From Streptomyces cynarae (GTDB taxonomy: Bacteria; Actinomycetota; Actinomycetes; Streptomycetales; Streptomycetaceae): a stretch of DNA of 64,000 nt. Numbering within the stretch: position 1 is the first letter of the stretch; every line of letters starts with the position of its first letter. This document shows positions 1 through 10,935 of this stretch, piece by piece. The notes under the pieces were generated by a model. The model was not told where the DNA came from. It saw only the letters and a program-made list of their open reading frames with translations, and made no database searches. The position numbers were made by a program, and so were the translations under genes. Location: positions 1,364,001-1,428,000 of the forward strand of contig NZ_CP106793.1 in assembly GCF_025642135.1 (NCBI RefSeq), written 5' to 3'.

Positions 1-1
1 G

Positions 2-925
2 GCCGCACCAGGGGACGCGTTCGTCCCCGCGACATCCGGTCCTGCCTACGGCGCCACCCGGCAGGTCGAACTGAGCGACTACGCCGTCGAGTTGCTCGCG
101 GCGTTCGCGGCGCAGGGCGTGGAGGTCGACCAGATCCACCCCGAGTACGCGCCCGGGCAGTTCGAGATCTCGGTCGGCGCGCTCGACCCGGTGGCCGCAG
201 CCGACCGGAGCGTGCTGGTACGGCAGACCATCCGCGCGGTGTCCCAGCGTCATGGACTGAAGGTCTCCTTCTCACCGGCGGTCTCGGCGGAAGGCGTCGG
301 CAACGGCGGGCACGTCCATCTCTCCGCCTGGCGTGACGGGGCGAATCTGCACGCACATGGCGAGCGCCGCTACGGCATGACCTCCGCGGCGGAGTCGTTC
401 GCCGCGGGCCTGCTCGCCCACTTGCCGGCCCTCACGGCGGTGACCGCCCCCAGCCCGGCGAGCTATCTGCGCCTCAAACCCTCGCAGTGGGCCGGCGTCT
501 TCACCGCATGGGGTCACGAGACCCGCGAATCCGCGGTGCGCGTCATCACCGGCACGGCGGGCATGCGCAGCCGGGCGGCGAACCTGGAGGTGAAACCGGT
601 CGACCTGGCCGCCAACCCGTATCTGGCGCTCGGATGCCTCATCGCCGCAGGCCTCGACGGCCTGGAGTCGTCCTCGCCGCTGCCCGAGGAGATCACCGGA
701 GATCCCGCACGGTTCACCGCCGAGGAAGCGGTGGCCCGGGGCGTGCGCCGGCTGCCGACGTCACTGGAGGAGTCCGTCCGGAACTTCCGCGAGGACGAAC
801 TGCTTCGCACCGCATTGGGGCCGGTCCTGGCGGACGCCGTGATCGCCGTGCGCCTCGGGGAGATCGCAGCGGTGGCCGGGCTCGACGACGAGCTCGTGGC
901 AGCGGCTTACCGGTGGAAGTACTGA
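2..925 (+). CDS. Glutamine synthetase-like ligase, C-terminal part (5' truncated by window edge)
   Basis: The reading frame is open from base 2, so the gene starts outside the window; the first in-frame TTG near base 92 is internal. About 307 residues are visible, covering most of the catalytic domain of a type I glutamine synthetase fold. Recognisable parts are the HPEYAPGQFE strand, the NGGHVHLS segment (family NGxHxHxS) and the arginine-bearing stretches around SYLRLKPSQW and RESAVRVI. Streptomyces has several GS-like enzymes that glutamylate polyamines, ethanolamide or other amines instead of ammonia, and this divergent sequence looks like one of those rather than housekeeping GlnA. The next gene, 116 nt downstream on the same strand, is a FluG-type amidohydrolase, which supports a role in amine or gamma-glutamyl metabolism. 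The substrate cannot be read from the sequence. Confidence 0.9.
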   Translation, partial: AAPGDAFVPATSGPAYGATRQVELSDYAVELLAAFAAQGVEVDQIHPEYAPGQFEISVGALDPVAAADRSVLVRQTIRAVSQRHGLKVSFSPAVSAEGVGNGGHVHLSAWRDGANLHAHGERRYGMTSAAESFAAGLLAHLPALTAVTAPSPASYLRLKPSQWAGVFTAWGHETRESAVRVITGTAGMRSRAANLEVKPVDLAANPYLALGCLIAAGLDGLESSSPLPEEITGDPARFTAEEAVARGVRRLPTSLEESVRNFREDELLRTALGPVLADAVIAVRLGEIAAVAGLDDELVAAAYRWKY

Positions 926-1041
926 GGACCACTGGGAACCACCGAATCGACTGACCTACTGAACGACTGATCCACCACCGACCTACTGAACAGAGGCGCG
1001 ACAGCGGATCCCCGCCGACCACCCCAGGAGGCCGCCCAGCC

Positions 1042-2250
1042 GTGAGCAGCTCATCCGCACCCGCCACCGGGCCGATCCACGAGGCCGTCGCCGGTCTGCC
1101 CCTCGTCGATCACCACTGTCATGGCGTCCTCGCCGCCGATCCGAGTCCGGAGACGTTCCACTCGTTGATCACCGAAGGCGACGTGTGGCCCGGGAGCGGC
1201 ATCTCCCCTTTCGACAGTCCCGTCGGCGTGGCCCTCCGCCGCCACTGCGCCCCGCTGCTGGACCTGCCGCGGCACGCTACCGCCACGGAGTACCTGGCAC
1301 GGCGCGCCGAGTTGGGCTGGCGCGAGGTGAACCGCAGGTTCATCGCCGCTGCGGGGACGGACGTGTTCTGCGTCGACACCGGCTACACGCCGCACCGCCT
1401 CACGACACCCGCGGAGCTCGCCGGCGCCTCGGGTCGTCCGGCGGCAGCCGCATATGAAGTCGTACGCCTGGAGACCATCGCCGAGGGAGTGGCAGGCGAG
1501 GGAGTGGAACCGGACGAGTACGCCTCGGCGTTCGTCGCCGCCACGCGGGACGCCGTGGACGAGCGGCGCGCGGTGGCGGTGAAGTCCGTCGCCGCCTATC
1601 GCACCGGATTCGACCTGGACCCCAGCCGGCCTTCGGACGCGGACGTCACCGAGGCGGCACGGCGCTGGCTGGCCCCGGCAGGAACCGGCGGCAAGGCTGA
1701 CGGAGCCGAGGAGGAGACCGGTACCCCTCCCCGCCTGAACGATCCCGTCCTCGTACGGCACCTGCTCTGGACGGCGGTGGACCTCGGGCTGCCCCTTCAA
1801 CTGCACACGGGCTTCGGGGACAACGACATCAGGATGCATCGGGTCGACCCCACCCATCTGACCGACTGGCTGCACCGCACCTCCGGCACGATCGCCGTGC
1901 TGCTCCTGCACTGCTGGCCCTATCAGCGTCAGGCCGCCTACCTGGCCACGGTGTTCGAGCAGGTGTACCTCGACGTGGGGCTCACCCTGCACCACGTCGG
2001 CCCCGTCCGCGCCCGGGCGATCCTTGAGGAGGCCCTTGAGATCACCCCGTTCCGCAAGCTCCTCTACAGCTCCGACGCCTACGGGATCCCGGAGTTCTAC
2101 CAGCTCGGCGCGCTGGCCTTCCGGCGGGGCCTGGCAGAGTTGCTCCAGGACCGGGTGGACGCCGACGAACTCAGCCTGCCCGACGCGCGGCGGATCGCCG
2201 CGTGGACGGGCCGCGACAACGCCTGCCGCGTGTACGGGCTGCCCCGCTGA
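1042..2250 (+). CDS. FluG-type amidohydrolase (amidohydrolase_2 family)
   Basis: A 402-residue protein with a GTG start preceded by AGGAGG at 1026-1031. It carries metal-binding motifs of the amidohydrolase superfamily: DHHCHG near residue 23 (HxH), LHTGFGD near 254, LLHCWP near 288 and a YSSDA motif near 342 holding the catalytic aspartate. These motifs resemble the N-terminal half of fungal FluG and plant NodGS, where such a domain is fused to a glutamine-synthetase domain. Here the GS-like partner is the gene just upstream, so the two halves appear as adjacent genes, probably co-transcribed. By inference it hydrolyses or rearranges an amide or gamma-glutamyl compound made by, or feeding, the ligase. 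The end is 20 nt from the convergent TetR gene. Confidence 0.85.
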   Translation: MSSSSAPATGPIHEAVAGLPLVDHHCHGVLAADPSPETFHSLITEGDVWPGSGISPFDSPVGVALRRHCAPLLDLPRHATATEYLARRAELGWREVNRRFIAAAGTDVFCVDTGYTPHRLTTPAELAGASGRPAAAAYEVVRLETIAEGVAGEGVEPDEYASAFVAATRDAVDERRAVAVKSVAAYRTGFDLDPSRPSDADVTEAARRWLAPAGTGGKADGAEEETGTPPRLNDPVLVRHLLWTAVDLGLPLQLHTGFGDNDIRMHRVDPTHLTDWLHRTSGTIAVLLLHCWPYQRQAAYLATVFEQVYLDVGLTLHHVGPVRARAILEEALEITPFRKLLYSSDAYGIPEFYQLGALAFRRGLAELLQDRVDADELSLPDARRIAAWTGRDNACRVYGLPR

Positions 2251-2270
2251 GATTCACTGCTGCGGGGTCA

Positions 2271-2921
2271 TCACCGCTGCGGGGTCAGGTGCCGCAATCC
2301 GTTCTCCAGCAGCGCGAACGCGTGTTCAGCGTCGGCCACCGCACCCGCATAGCGCTCGTCGGCCGGCTCCCCGTACGCCAGGCGTTCGGCGTTGTCCTGG
2401 GCCAGCGCCCAGTGGACCGCGACGATCTGGACGGCAGCCAGCCGCGCGGTGAGTTCCGGAGTCTCCGCCGTCTCCCGCAACGCCTCAGCGAGTGCGCGTT
2501 CGGCGCCGGTCTTGAACCGTTCCATCCGGGCCACCAGCGAGGGCGCGTCCAGGATCATCCGGAGGAGTCTGCGCACCTCGGGATGGTCGCTGAGCCCGGT
2601 GAACGGGTCCCGCTCGCGCAGCCCCCTGAGGAAGTTCTCGCGCACTGCGGTCAGCGGCGCGGTGCCGGGCCGGCGGGCCCGCACGACGCGCGCGATCTCG
2701 GTCTCGTGGTCGGCGAGACGGTGCACCACGAGGTCCTCCTTCGCCGGGAAGTAGGCGAAGAGCGTGCGTTTGGACACCTCGGCGGCCTCGGCCACCTGGG
2801 CCACCGAGACCTGTTTGAAGCCGTGTTCGAGGAAGAGCGTGATCGCCGCTTCGGAGATCGCCGCGCGGGTCCGCTGCTTCTTTCGTTCCCGGAGTCCTGG
2901 CTTGTCGTCCACGACGCCCAC
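2271..2921 (-). CDS. TetR-family transcriptional repressor
   Basis: A 216-residue protein with a GTG start. Residues about 10-60 form the TetR N-terminal helix-turn-helix, with RAAISEAAITLFLEHGF followed by VAEAAEVSKRTLFAYFPAK; the rest is a ligand-binding helical domain of variable sequence. It is divergent from the flavin hydroxylase at 3002, with about 80 nt between the start codons, the usual layout of a TetR repressor controlling a detoxifying monooxygenase. The gap contains an imperfect dyad (2926-2954) that could be the shared operator. The effector is unknown; an aromatic substrate of the hydroxylase is the natural guess. Confidence 0.9.
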   Translation of the reverse strand: MGVVDDKPGLRERKKQRTRAAISEAAITLFLEHGFKQVSVAQVAEAAEVSKRTLFAYFPAKEDLVVHRLADHETEIARVVRARRPGTAPLTAVRENFLRGLRERDPFTGLSDHPEVRRLLRMILDAPSLVARMERFKTGAERALAEALRETAETPELTARLAAVQIVAVHWALAQDNAERLAYGEPADERYAGAVADAEHAFALLENGLRHLTPQR

Positions 2922-2925
2922 GGTA

Positions 2926-2954
2926 GCAGAATTCTACACCCAGAGGATTTCTGC
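2926..2954. promoter_or_regulatory. Candidate operator between tetR and flavin hydroxylase genes
   Basis: An inverted repeat GCAGAA (2926-2931) and TTCTGC (2949-2954) with a 17-nt spacer, overlapping an 8-bp palindrome AGAATTCT. An AT-rich TATACATATA stretch (2961-2970), unusual in this GC-rich DNA, follows and could be the -10 region of the hydroxylase promoter. The assignment to the adjacent TetR is inference from position. Confidence 0.4.
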
Positions 2955-3001
2955 ACCTGGTATACATATAGCCCGAGGCGAAAGAACGAGGGGGAGTGAC
3001 G

Positions 3002-4522
3002 GTGTTGACGGAGCGCACGACCGAGGTCGTCATCGCGGGCGCCGGCCCGACCGGGCTGATGCTGGCGTACGAACTGGCTCTTGCCGGGGTCGAGACCCTG
3101 GTGCTGGAGAAGCTGCGCCAGCGCATCCAGCAGGTGAAGGGCGGAGGGATCCAGCCCCGGACCGCCGAACTGCTTCAGTCGCGCGGGCTGCTGGAGCCGC
3201 TGCTGCGGCGGGCCACACCGCGTGAGCCGGTGGGCGGGCACTTCGCGGCCCTGCCCGTGCCCCTGGACTGCACCCCCTGGCAGACCAGGCACCCTTTCCC
3301 GATCGCGATCCCTCAGTGGGAGATCGAGGAAGTGCTCGAGAAGCGGGCGGCAGCCGTCGGCGCGCGGGTCGTGCGCGGCACCGCCGTCTCAGGGATCGAG
3401 TCGGACGACGACGGCGTGGTCGTGACGGCGAACGGTCTCACGGTGCGGGCCCGCTACCTGGCGGCGTGCGACGGCGCCCACAGCACGGTGCGCAAACTGC
3501 TCGGACTGCCGTTTCCCGGCAGGCCCGGGACGCATCAGGCGGTGGTGGCCGACATCCGCCTGTCCGCCGTGTCGTCGCTGGTGCCGCAGCAGATGGGCCA
3601 TATAAGCGCCCTGGCCCGTCACGCGGGCGGCTACTGGACCATGCTGGTCCCTCTCGGCGACGACCGGTACCGGCTCACCTTCGGGCGCGCAGACCAGGCG
3701 GACACCACCCGCGACCTCCCCGTCGCCCACGAGGAGATCACCGCCGCGCTGCACGCCGTGTACGGCCCGGAGACCACCCTCGGTGCCGTGGACAACGCGT
3801 CCCGGTTCACCGACGCCACTCGGCAACTGGAGCACTACCGCGCGGGCCGGGTCCTGTTCGCGGGCGACGCCGCCCACATCCACCCGCCGCTCGGCGGCCA
3901 GGGCCTCAACCTCGGCATACAGGACGCGTTCAACCTCGGTTGGAAACTGGCCGCGGCCGTCCAGGACCGGGCGCCGAGCGGCCTCCTGGACAGCTACCAC
4001 GCCGAACGGCATCCGGTCGGGGCCCAGGTCCTGCACCACACGTCGGCGCAGCGGGTGCTGGCTGATCCGAACCCGAGCGAGGACGTGGCCGCGCTGCGTG
4101 ACATCTTCATCGACCTGCTGCGCCTGCCCGATGCCAACCGCCACCTCGCGGGAATGATGTCCGGCCTCTCCCTGCGCTACGAGCTGCCCGGCAAGCATCC
4201 GCTCACCGGACAGCGGATGCCGGACGCCGACCTGGTCACCGAGGCCGGCTCCACCCGGCTGTCGGCGCTGTTCGGCTCGGGGCACGCCGTCCTCCTCGAT
4301 CTGGCCGGAGCCGTCCCGGCCGACTTCGCGCTTCCACCACGGGTCGACCTCGTCCGCGCCACCTGCACCGACGACCTGGGCGCCGCCACCCTGCTCATCC
4401 GCCCCGACGGCTACGTGTGCTGGGCCGCGGACAGCTTCTCGGTCGGCGACGATTCGCTGCTCACCGCCATCACCGGCCACTTTGCGAAGGCGCCTGAGCC
4501 GGGCGCGCCCACCACGGCCTGA
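3002..4522 (+). CDS. FAD-dependent aromatic monooxygenase (PheA/TfdB family)
   Basis: About 506 residues. The N-terminal Rossmann FAD motif GAGPTGLMLAYELAL lies near residue 13 and the second FAD motif GDAAHIHPPLGGQGLN near 287, the arrangement of class A flavoprotein hydroxylases that use NAD(P)H and O2 to hydroxylate phenols or polyketides. A C-terminal thioredoxin-like tail is compatible with the length, as in rifampicin-monooxygenase-like enzymes. Start choice: GTG codons occur at 2996 and 3002, and the GAGGGGGAG ribosome-binding site at 2988-2996 fits only 3002. It is divergent from a TetR repressor, so substrate-induced expression is likely. The substrate is unknown: an aromatic xenobiotic, an antibiotic or a polyketide are all possible. 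Confidence 0.9.
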   Translation: MLTERTTEVVIAGAGPTGLMLAYELALAGVETLVLEKLRQRIQQVKGGGIQPRTAELLQSRGLLEPLLRRATPREPVGGHFAALPVPLDCTPWQTRHPFPIAIPQWEIEEVLEKRAAAVGARVVRGTAVSGIESDDDGVVVTANGLTVRARYLAACDGAHSTVRKLLGLPFPGRPGTHQAVVADIRLSAVSSLVPQQMGHISALARHAGGYWTMLVPLGDDRYRLTFGRADQADTTRDLPVAHEEITAALHAVYGPETTLGAVDNASRFTDATRQLEHYRAGRVLFAGDAAHIHPPLGGQGLNLGIQDAFNLGWKLAAAVQDRAPSGLLDSYHAERHPVGAQVLHHTSAQRVLADPNPSEDVAALRDIFIDLLRLPDANRHLAGMMSGLSLRYELPGKHPLTGQRMPDADLVTEAGSTRLSALFGSGHAVLLDLAGAVPADFALPPRVDLVRATCTDDLGAATLLIRPDGYVCWAADSFSVGDDSLLTAITGHFAKAPEPGAPTTA

Positions 4523-4534
4523 CCCCACTCGCCC

Positions 4535-5662
4535 TTACGCGGAGCGCTCCCGAGCCGGGGTGCGCCGGCAGCGCACAGCGAGGGCCGCGATGTCGTCGTC
4601 GAGCCTTCCGCCGCTGTAGTGGAGCAGGTCCTGATGGAGCCGGTCCAGCAGCTCGCGGGGCGGCGTCGGGCCGTGCTGCCGCATCCACTCCGGCAGTGGG
4701 AAGAACGTGCCAGTGCGATCCCGGGTCTCCGTGACGCCGTCGGTGTAGAGCAGCATCTGGTCGCCCGAGGCGAAGTCGACGGTGTCGACGTAGTAGTGGT
4801 TCCCGAGGAGCGTCGCGAGGTTGAGGGGTGGCGAGGGAAGGCTGGGTTCGAGGATCTGGACCTCCCCCTGCCGCACCAGAACCGGTGGCGGGTGCCCGCA
4901 GTTGAGGATTCTGGCGTGCCCGCTGTCGTGACCGATCTCGGCGATGAGGGCGGTGGCGAAGTGCTCCGGACGGTCCTGGGCTGGTGTCCCGGCGCTGTAG
5001 CGGGCCAGACTGATCTCCAGGCGATGGATGATGCCCATGAGGTCGGGCTGGTCGTACGCGTTCTCCCGGAAGCAGTTGATCACCGCAGAGGCCGCCCCCA
5101 CGGCGGACAGCCCCTTGCCCCGCACATCGCCGATCAGCAGCCGGACCCCGTACGGCGTGTCGACCGCCTCGTAGAAGTCACCTCCGATCCGGGCCTGCTC
5201 CTGGGCTGCCAGATACAGCGACTCGATTTCGACGTGCTGAATGGAGTGCGGCAGCGGGCGCAGCAGCACCTTCTGGGCCGCGTCGGCGACGAGCCGGATC
5301 TGGAAGAGTGCCTCTTCCCGCTGAAGTCTGAGGTGGCTCGCATACGCGGCCGCCAACGTGACCGCGACGATCGCGGCAGCCGTGTACGGCGTCCCCAGGT
5401 CGGAGTAGACGAAGCTGAGCCCGATCATCACCAGCAGGCAGAACGCCCCCAGCAGGACCGTCGCGAGCACGGGCCACATCGCGGCGGCGAGCGCGGGCGC
5501 CGCGGGCAGGAGTCGGCTGAACGCGATCTGCCTCGGAGTGGCGAACGCCAGACTCGCGACGAGGACGGTGAGGATCACCGGCGACAGCAGTACGGTGTCC
5601 CGCCGGCCACCGTACGGAGGGCGGCGGCGCCGGAGCCGTCCTGATCTGATCACAAAATGCAT
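4535..5662 (-). CDS. Membrane-anchored SpoIIE/PP2C-type serine/threonine phosphatase
   Basis: About 375 residues. The N-terminal 90 or so contain hydrophobic membrane segments (PVILTVLVASLAF, then PVLATVLLGAFCLLVMIGL and an alanine-rich helix). A cytosolic PP2C-like SpoIIE domain follows, with GGDFYEAV and LIGDVRGKG (metal-binding aspartates), ILNCGHPPPVL, and GDQMLLYTDGVTE. Such proteins dephosphorylate anti-sigma-factor antagonists (STAS proteins) in partner-switching pathways. The start is uncertain: ATG at 5662 has AGG too close, and GTG at 5653 has AGGA at better spacing. A longer GTG start at 5713 would add an arginine-rich leader. No partner switch gene is adjacent; the STAS-ANTAR gene at 60.6 kb is too far away to link. 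Confidence 0.88.
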   Translation of the reverse strand: MHFVIRSGRLRRRRPPYGGRRDTVLLSPVILTVLVASLAFATPRQIAFSRLLPAAPALAAAMWPVLATVLLGAFCLLVMIGLSFVYSDLGTPYTAAAIVAVTLAAAYASHLRLQREEALFQIRLVADAAQKVLLRPLPHSIQHVEIESLYLAAQEQARIGGDFYEAVDTPYGVRLLIGDVRGKGLSAVGAASAVINCFRENAYDQPDLMGIIHRLEISLARYSAGTPAQDRPEHFATALIAEIGHDSGHARILNCGHPPPVLVRQGEVQILEPSLPSPPLNLATLLGNHYYVDTVDFASGDQMLLYTDGVTETRDRTGTFFPLPEWMRQHGPTPPRELLDRLHQDLLHYSGGRLDDDIAALAVRCRRTPARERSA

Positions 5663-6052
5663 CCTATCGGGGCGAAGCGGACATCGAGCCGCGTTGGGCA
5701 CGCGCCCGATCACCGCATCGATTCCCGTGCTGCGGCCCGCGGCGCCCCTCCGGTGAACCGTGCCTGCGCCCCTCGCGCGGCGCTCCGCCCGGTTCGGGGA
5801 CGACTCCCCCGCCGCTCGCCGGGCGTCCGGACCCTCAGCGTGTCATCAAGGTGACGCACTGCAAGCCCGGGCAGCGACCAACCCGGGCACAGAAGGCGAC
5901 CGCGCCGACGCTCGGGCTTGATTCCTTCGCGTACCGCTGCCAGGCTCCCAAGCCGGGCCGGATGTGGATCTCGGTGACCGTGCGGCTCTCGCCCGCGGTT
6001 CCCTCGACCGCCTCAGGCCCCGGACGAACAGGACCCGACAGCGACTCAGCGA
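5663..6052. other. 390-bp divergent intergenic region
   Basis: Lies between the divergent phosphatase and mannosyltransferase genes and must contain promoters for both. No open frame here has convincing codon structure, and I see no tRNA, strong hairpin or clear -35/-10 pair. Confidence 0.5.
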
Positions 6053-7420
6053 GTGACCGTGACGACCGACAACGACGAGTTGACTCCGCGCTCCGCGGGC
6101 CGGATGCGGACAACTCCCTCGCCGGGACTGACGGTCGTCGGGCAGTTCCGGCCGCGCGCGGCCGTATGGACGGCCGTGGCGGGCATCGCACTGTTCGCGC
6201 TGGTCGGTGCGAGCGCGCCGAACCACAACACACTCAGGGCGCCGATCACCTGGCTCCGGTTGCCCGCCATGCCCGGCGCCGTGTCCGCGACGGTCACTTA
6301 CGCGGCCATCGTGCTGTCGTGTCTCGGGACGCTCGGCCTGCTCCGCGCGCACGGGCGGGGCTGGAGGCCGCACCCACGGCTCCTGTTCAGAGCGGGCGCA
6401 CTCGCCGTGCTCGTCGTCGCCAACCTCACCCCGGTCGGCTCCTCCGACATGGCCAGTTACGCGGCGTACGGCCGTATCGCCGCGCTCGGCGCCGATCCGT
6501 ACGTGACGACCCCGGCCCAATTGGGAGGCGCCTACGCCCATCTGGTGAGCGAGGGATGGCGGTACACCCCGTCCGTGTACGGACCGGTGGCAACGTGGTG
6601 GCAGGCCGCCGGCGCGTACGTCGGCGGTGATCGGCCGTGGCTGACCATATGGGCGCTTATGCTCGCCAACGCGGCCGCGTTCCTGGGCACCGGCTACCTG
6701 CTGATCCGCACGGCCGACGATCCGGTCCGGGCCGGACTGCTGTGGATCGCCAACCCGCTCCTGATCGGCGTGCTGGTGGCGGGCGGGCACCTGGACACCA
6801 TCATCGCGTGTCTGACCGTCTGCGCGATCCACTTCGTCCGCAGGGCCGCCCGATGGCACCACGACCTGATCGTCGGAGGGCTGGTCGGCCTGGCCTGCGG
6901 CGTCAAGATAAGTGCCGCCCTGCTCGGCGTCGGACTGGCCTGGCCGTTGCTGCGGGCAGGCTCCTGGCGACGGGCTGTCCGGCTGACGTTCGCGGCCACG
7001 TTGACGCTCGCCGTCCTCTACAGCGCGTACGGCGTGCACGCCCTGGCCCCCCTCTCCGCCGCCTCACAACTGGTCTCCACACCGTCGTTGTGGGCGGTGT
7101 TCGAGAAGTTCGGCGCCTGGTTCCTGGGCCCGCGTGGGGCCGCGACCGCCACCGGTGTCCTGTGGCCCGTCGTGATGCTCGTGCTGGCCTGGGCACTGCA
7201 CCGCCGCGTCCCGGTGGACGCTCCCGCCGTCGTCGCCGTACCGTTCGCGCTCACCTTCGCCTGGGTGCTCACAGCACCGTGGACGATGCCTTGGTACACG
7301 GCTGTCGCCTGGGCATCGGCGGCCTTGTTCCGCCAAGGGCGCCTCACCCGGTACCTCGTCGTGACCACCGCGTTCCTGACCCTGTCCCACAACAGCGGCG
7401 GTCACGGCTGGACGCTTTGA
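6053..7420 (+). CDS. GT-C mannosyltransferase, MptB-like (polyprenol-phosphomannose dependent)
   Basis: A 455-residue polytopic membrane protein with roughly a dozen hydrophobic segments. The first luminal loop carries a GSSDMASYAAYGRI motif with the acidic residue expected for a GT-C glycosyltransferase, and a second conserved patch is YGPVATWW. This pattern matches the actinobacterial family annotated as alpha-1,6-mannosyltransferase MptB, which extends lipoglycan mannan using polyprenol-phosphomannose. In Streptomyces, which lacks mycobacterial lipoarabinomannan, the acceptor is uncertain. The GTG at 6053 has only a weak ribosome-binding site, so translation may begin at the second GTG two codons later. 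The gene ends at a strong terminator hairpin facing the UvrA-like gene. Confidence 0.82.
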   Translation: MTVTTDNDELTPRSAGRMRTTPSPGLTVVGQFRPRAAVWTAVAGIALFALVGASAPNHNTLRAPITWLRLPAMPGAVSATVTYAAIVLSCLGTLGLLRAHGRGWRPHPRLLFRAGALAVLVVANLTPVGSSDMASYAAYGRIAALGADPYVTTPAQLGGAYAHLVSEGWRYTPSVYGPVATWWQAAGAYVGGDRPWLTIWALMLANAAAFLGTGYLLIRTADDPVRAGLLWIANPLLIGVLVAGGHLDTIIACLTVCAIHFVRRAARWHHDLIVGGLVGLACGVKISAALLGVGLAWPLLRAGSWRRAVRLTFAATLTLAVLYSAYGVHALAPLSAASQLVSTPSLWAVFEKFGAWFLGPRGAATATGVLWPVVMLVLAWALHRRVPVDAPAVVAVPFALTFAWVLTAPWTMPWYTAVAWASAALFRQGRLTRYLVVTTAFLTLSHNSGGHGWTL

Positions 7421-7494
7421 GCCGGTGGGATGTCGCGGACCATCGCCGGCGCGGGAGTTCGCCCCAGGGGCACCGCGCCGGCCGTCAGCCGCAA

Positions 7495-7521
7495 CCCCGT
7501 CCCGGTCCTGCCGGGACGGGG
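7495..7521. terminator. Bidirectional intrinsic terminator hairpin
   Basis: A perfect 11-bp stem CCCCGTCCCGG / CCGGGACGGGG around a 5-nt loop, between the convergent mannosyltransferase and UvrA-like genes. There is no U-tract, as is usual in Streptomyces. Confidence 0.8.
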
Positions 7522-7580
7522 CTGGGCGGGTTCAGCGAGGGGACGGGACCTCTCTCGCCGGGCCCGGTGCCTCCCTCGCC

Positions 7581-9962
<2,382 letters not shown>

Positions 9963-10068
9963 CCGGTTCCCCCCATGTGTTGTACGCGGCACGCCATCGG
10001 CATGCGAGGTGACGACGAACTCCTGGACTTCCCTGCCCATGGCATCAAGGCTATCCCTGCAATGCCGG

Positions 10069-10116
10069 TTGAGACTTGGCCTGAAAACCCGCAGGAGAGG
10101 TGCACTAAAGTCTCAA
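10069..10116. promoter_or_regulatory. Long dyad in the MerR/UvrA-like divergent promoter
   Basis: Perfect 9-bp arms TTGAGACTT (10069-10077) and AAGTCTCAA (10108-10116) are separated by 30 nt, immediately upstream of the merR start codon and about 110 nt from the uvrA-like start. Position and symmetry suggest the MerR operator. Each arm contains a TTGAGA sequence that could double as a -35 element on its strand. Confidence 0.55.
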
Positions 10117-10119
10117 ACC

Positions 10120-10908
10120 GTGGAGTATCTGCGTCCCCATGACCTCGCCCGGGAGCACGGCATCTCGACCCAGGCGGTCCGCAACTACGAGCGGGACGGG
10201 TTCATCCCGCTCGCCGAACGCACCGCGAGCGGGTACCGGACCTACACCGAGGTGCACGCGGCGGCCCTGCGCGCCTATATGGCGCTCGTCCCGGCGCACG
10301 GTCACTCCGTGAGCGGGCAGATCATGAAGTCCCTCAACACGGGGGAACTCGACACCGCGCTGACGGCCGTCGACCGCAGTCACGCCCAACTGCTGCGCGA
10401 CCGGCGGACACTGGACGCCGTCGGACAGGCCGTCGAGCACCTGACCTCCGGCCCGGACACCGCCGGCCCGGACCCGACCGGCCCGGACACCACCGGCCCT
10501 GCGCCGGCCACCACAGAGACCCTCAGCATCGGCGGACTGGCGCACCGCCTGGGCGTCACCGCGGCGACCCTGCGCAACTGGGAGACGGCGGGCATCCTCG
10601 CCCCCGACCGCGAGCCGGTCACCGGACACCGCATCTACGGCGCCCCTGACATCCGCGACGCAGAGCTGGCCCACCTCCTCAGACGAGGCGGCTACCCGCT
10701 GGAGCACATCTCCACTGTCGTCCAGCAGATCCGTACGGCCGGCGGCACACAGGCGCTGTCCGCCGCTCTCGACGACTGGCGGCGCAGACTCACCGTCCGG
10801 GGGGTCTCCATGCTCGACGCTGCCGTCCAGCTCTCCCACTACGTGGCTCTCCTCGGCATCGCCCCGGCCGATCGGTTCATCCGTCCCGGGGCCACGGCGG
10901 AGCACTGA
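10120..10908 (+). CDS. MerR-family regulator with two HTH domains (TioE-like)
   Basis: 262 residues from GTG at 10120. The upstream GGAGAGG is about 20 nt away, so the message may be leaderless or nearly so. Residues 1-70 are one MerR DNA-binding domain ([20 protein letters not shown]); a second begins near residue 133 ([19 protein letters not shown]). They are joined by a linker with a repeated GPDTTGPDP-type sequence. The tandem arrangement matches the TioE family, which accompanies UvrA-like resistance genes. The gene is divergent from such a UvrA-like gene, with an inverted repeat between them. It probably activates or represses the resistance gene upon drug binding; the effector cannot be deduced. 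Confidence 0.85.
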   Translation: MEYLRPHDLAREHGISTQAVRNYERDGFIPLAERTASGYRTYTEVHAAALRAYMALVPAHGHSVSGQIMKSLNTGELDTALTAVDRSHAQLLRDRRTLDAVGQAVEHLTSGPDTAGPDPTGPDTTGPAPATTETLSIGGLAHRLGVTAATLRNWETAGILAPDREPVTGHRIYGAPDIRDAELAHLLRRGGYPLEHISTVVQQIRTAGGTQALSAALDDWRRRLTVRGVSMLDAAVQLSHYVALLGIAPADRFIRPGATAEH

Positions 10909-10935
10909 ACGGGTCCCCCCGATGCGCCTACGTGA

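Noticed and set aside
2259..2286. Direct repeat GCTGCGGGGTCA at the end of the tetR gene
   Set aside because: Twelve-base duplication at the gene end with no further copies; probably a trivial local duplication.
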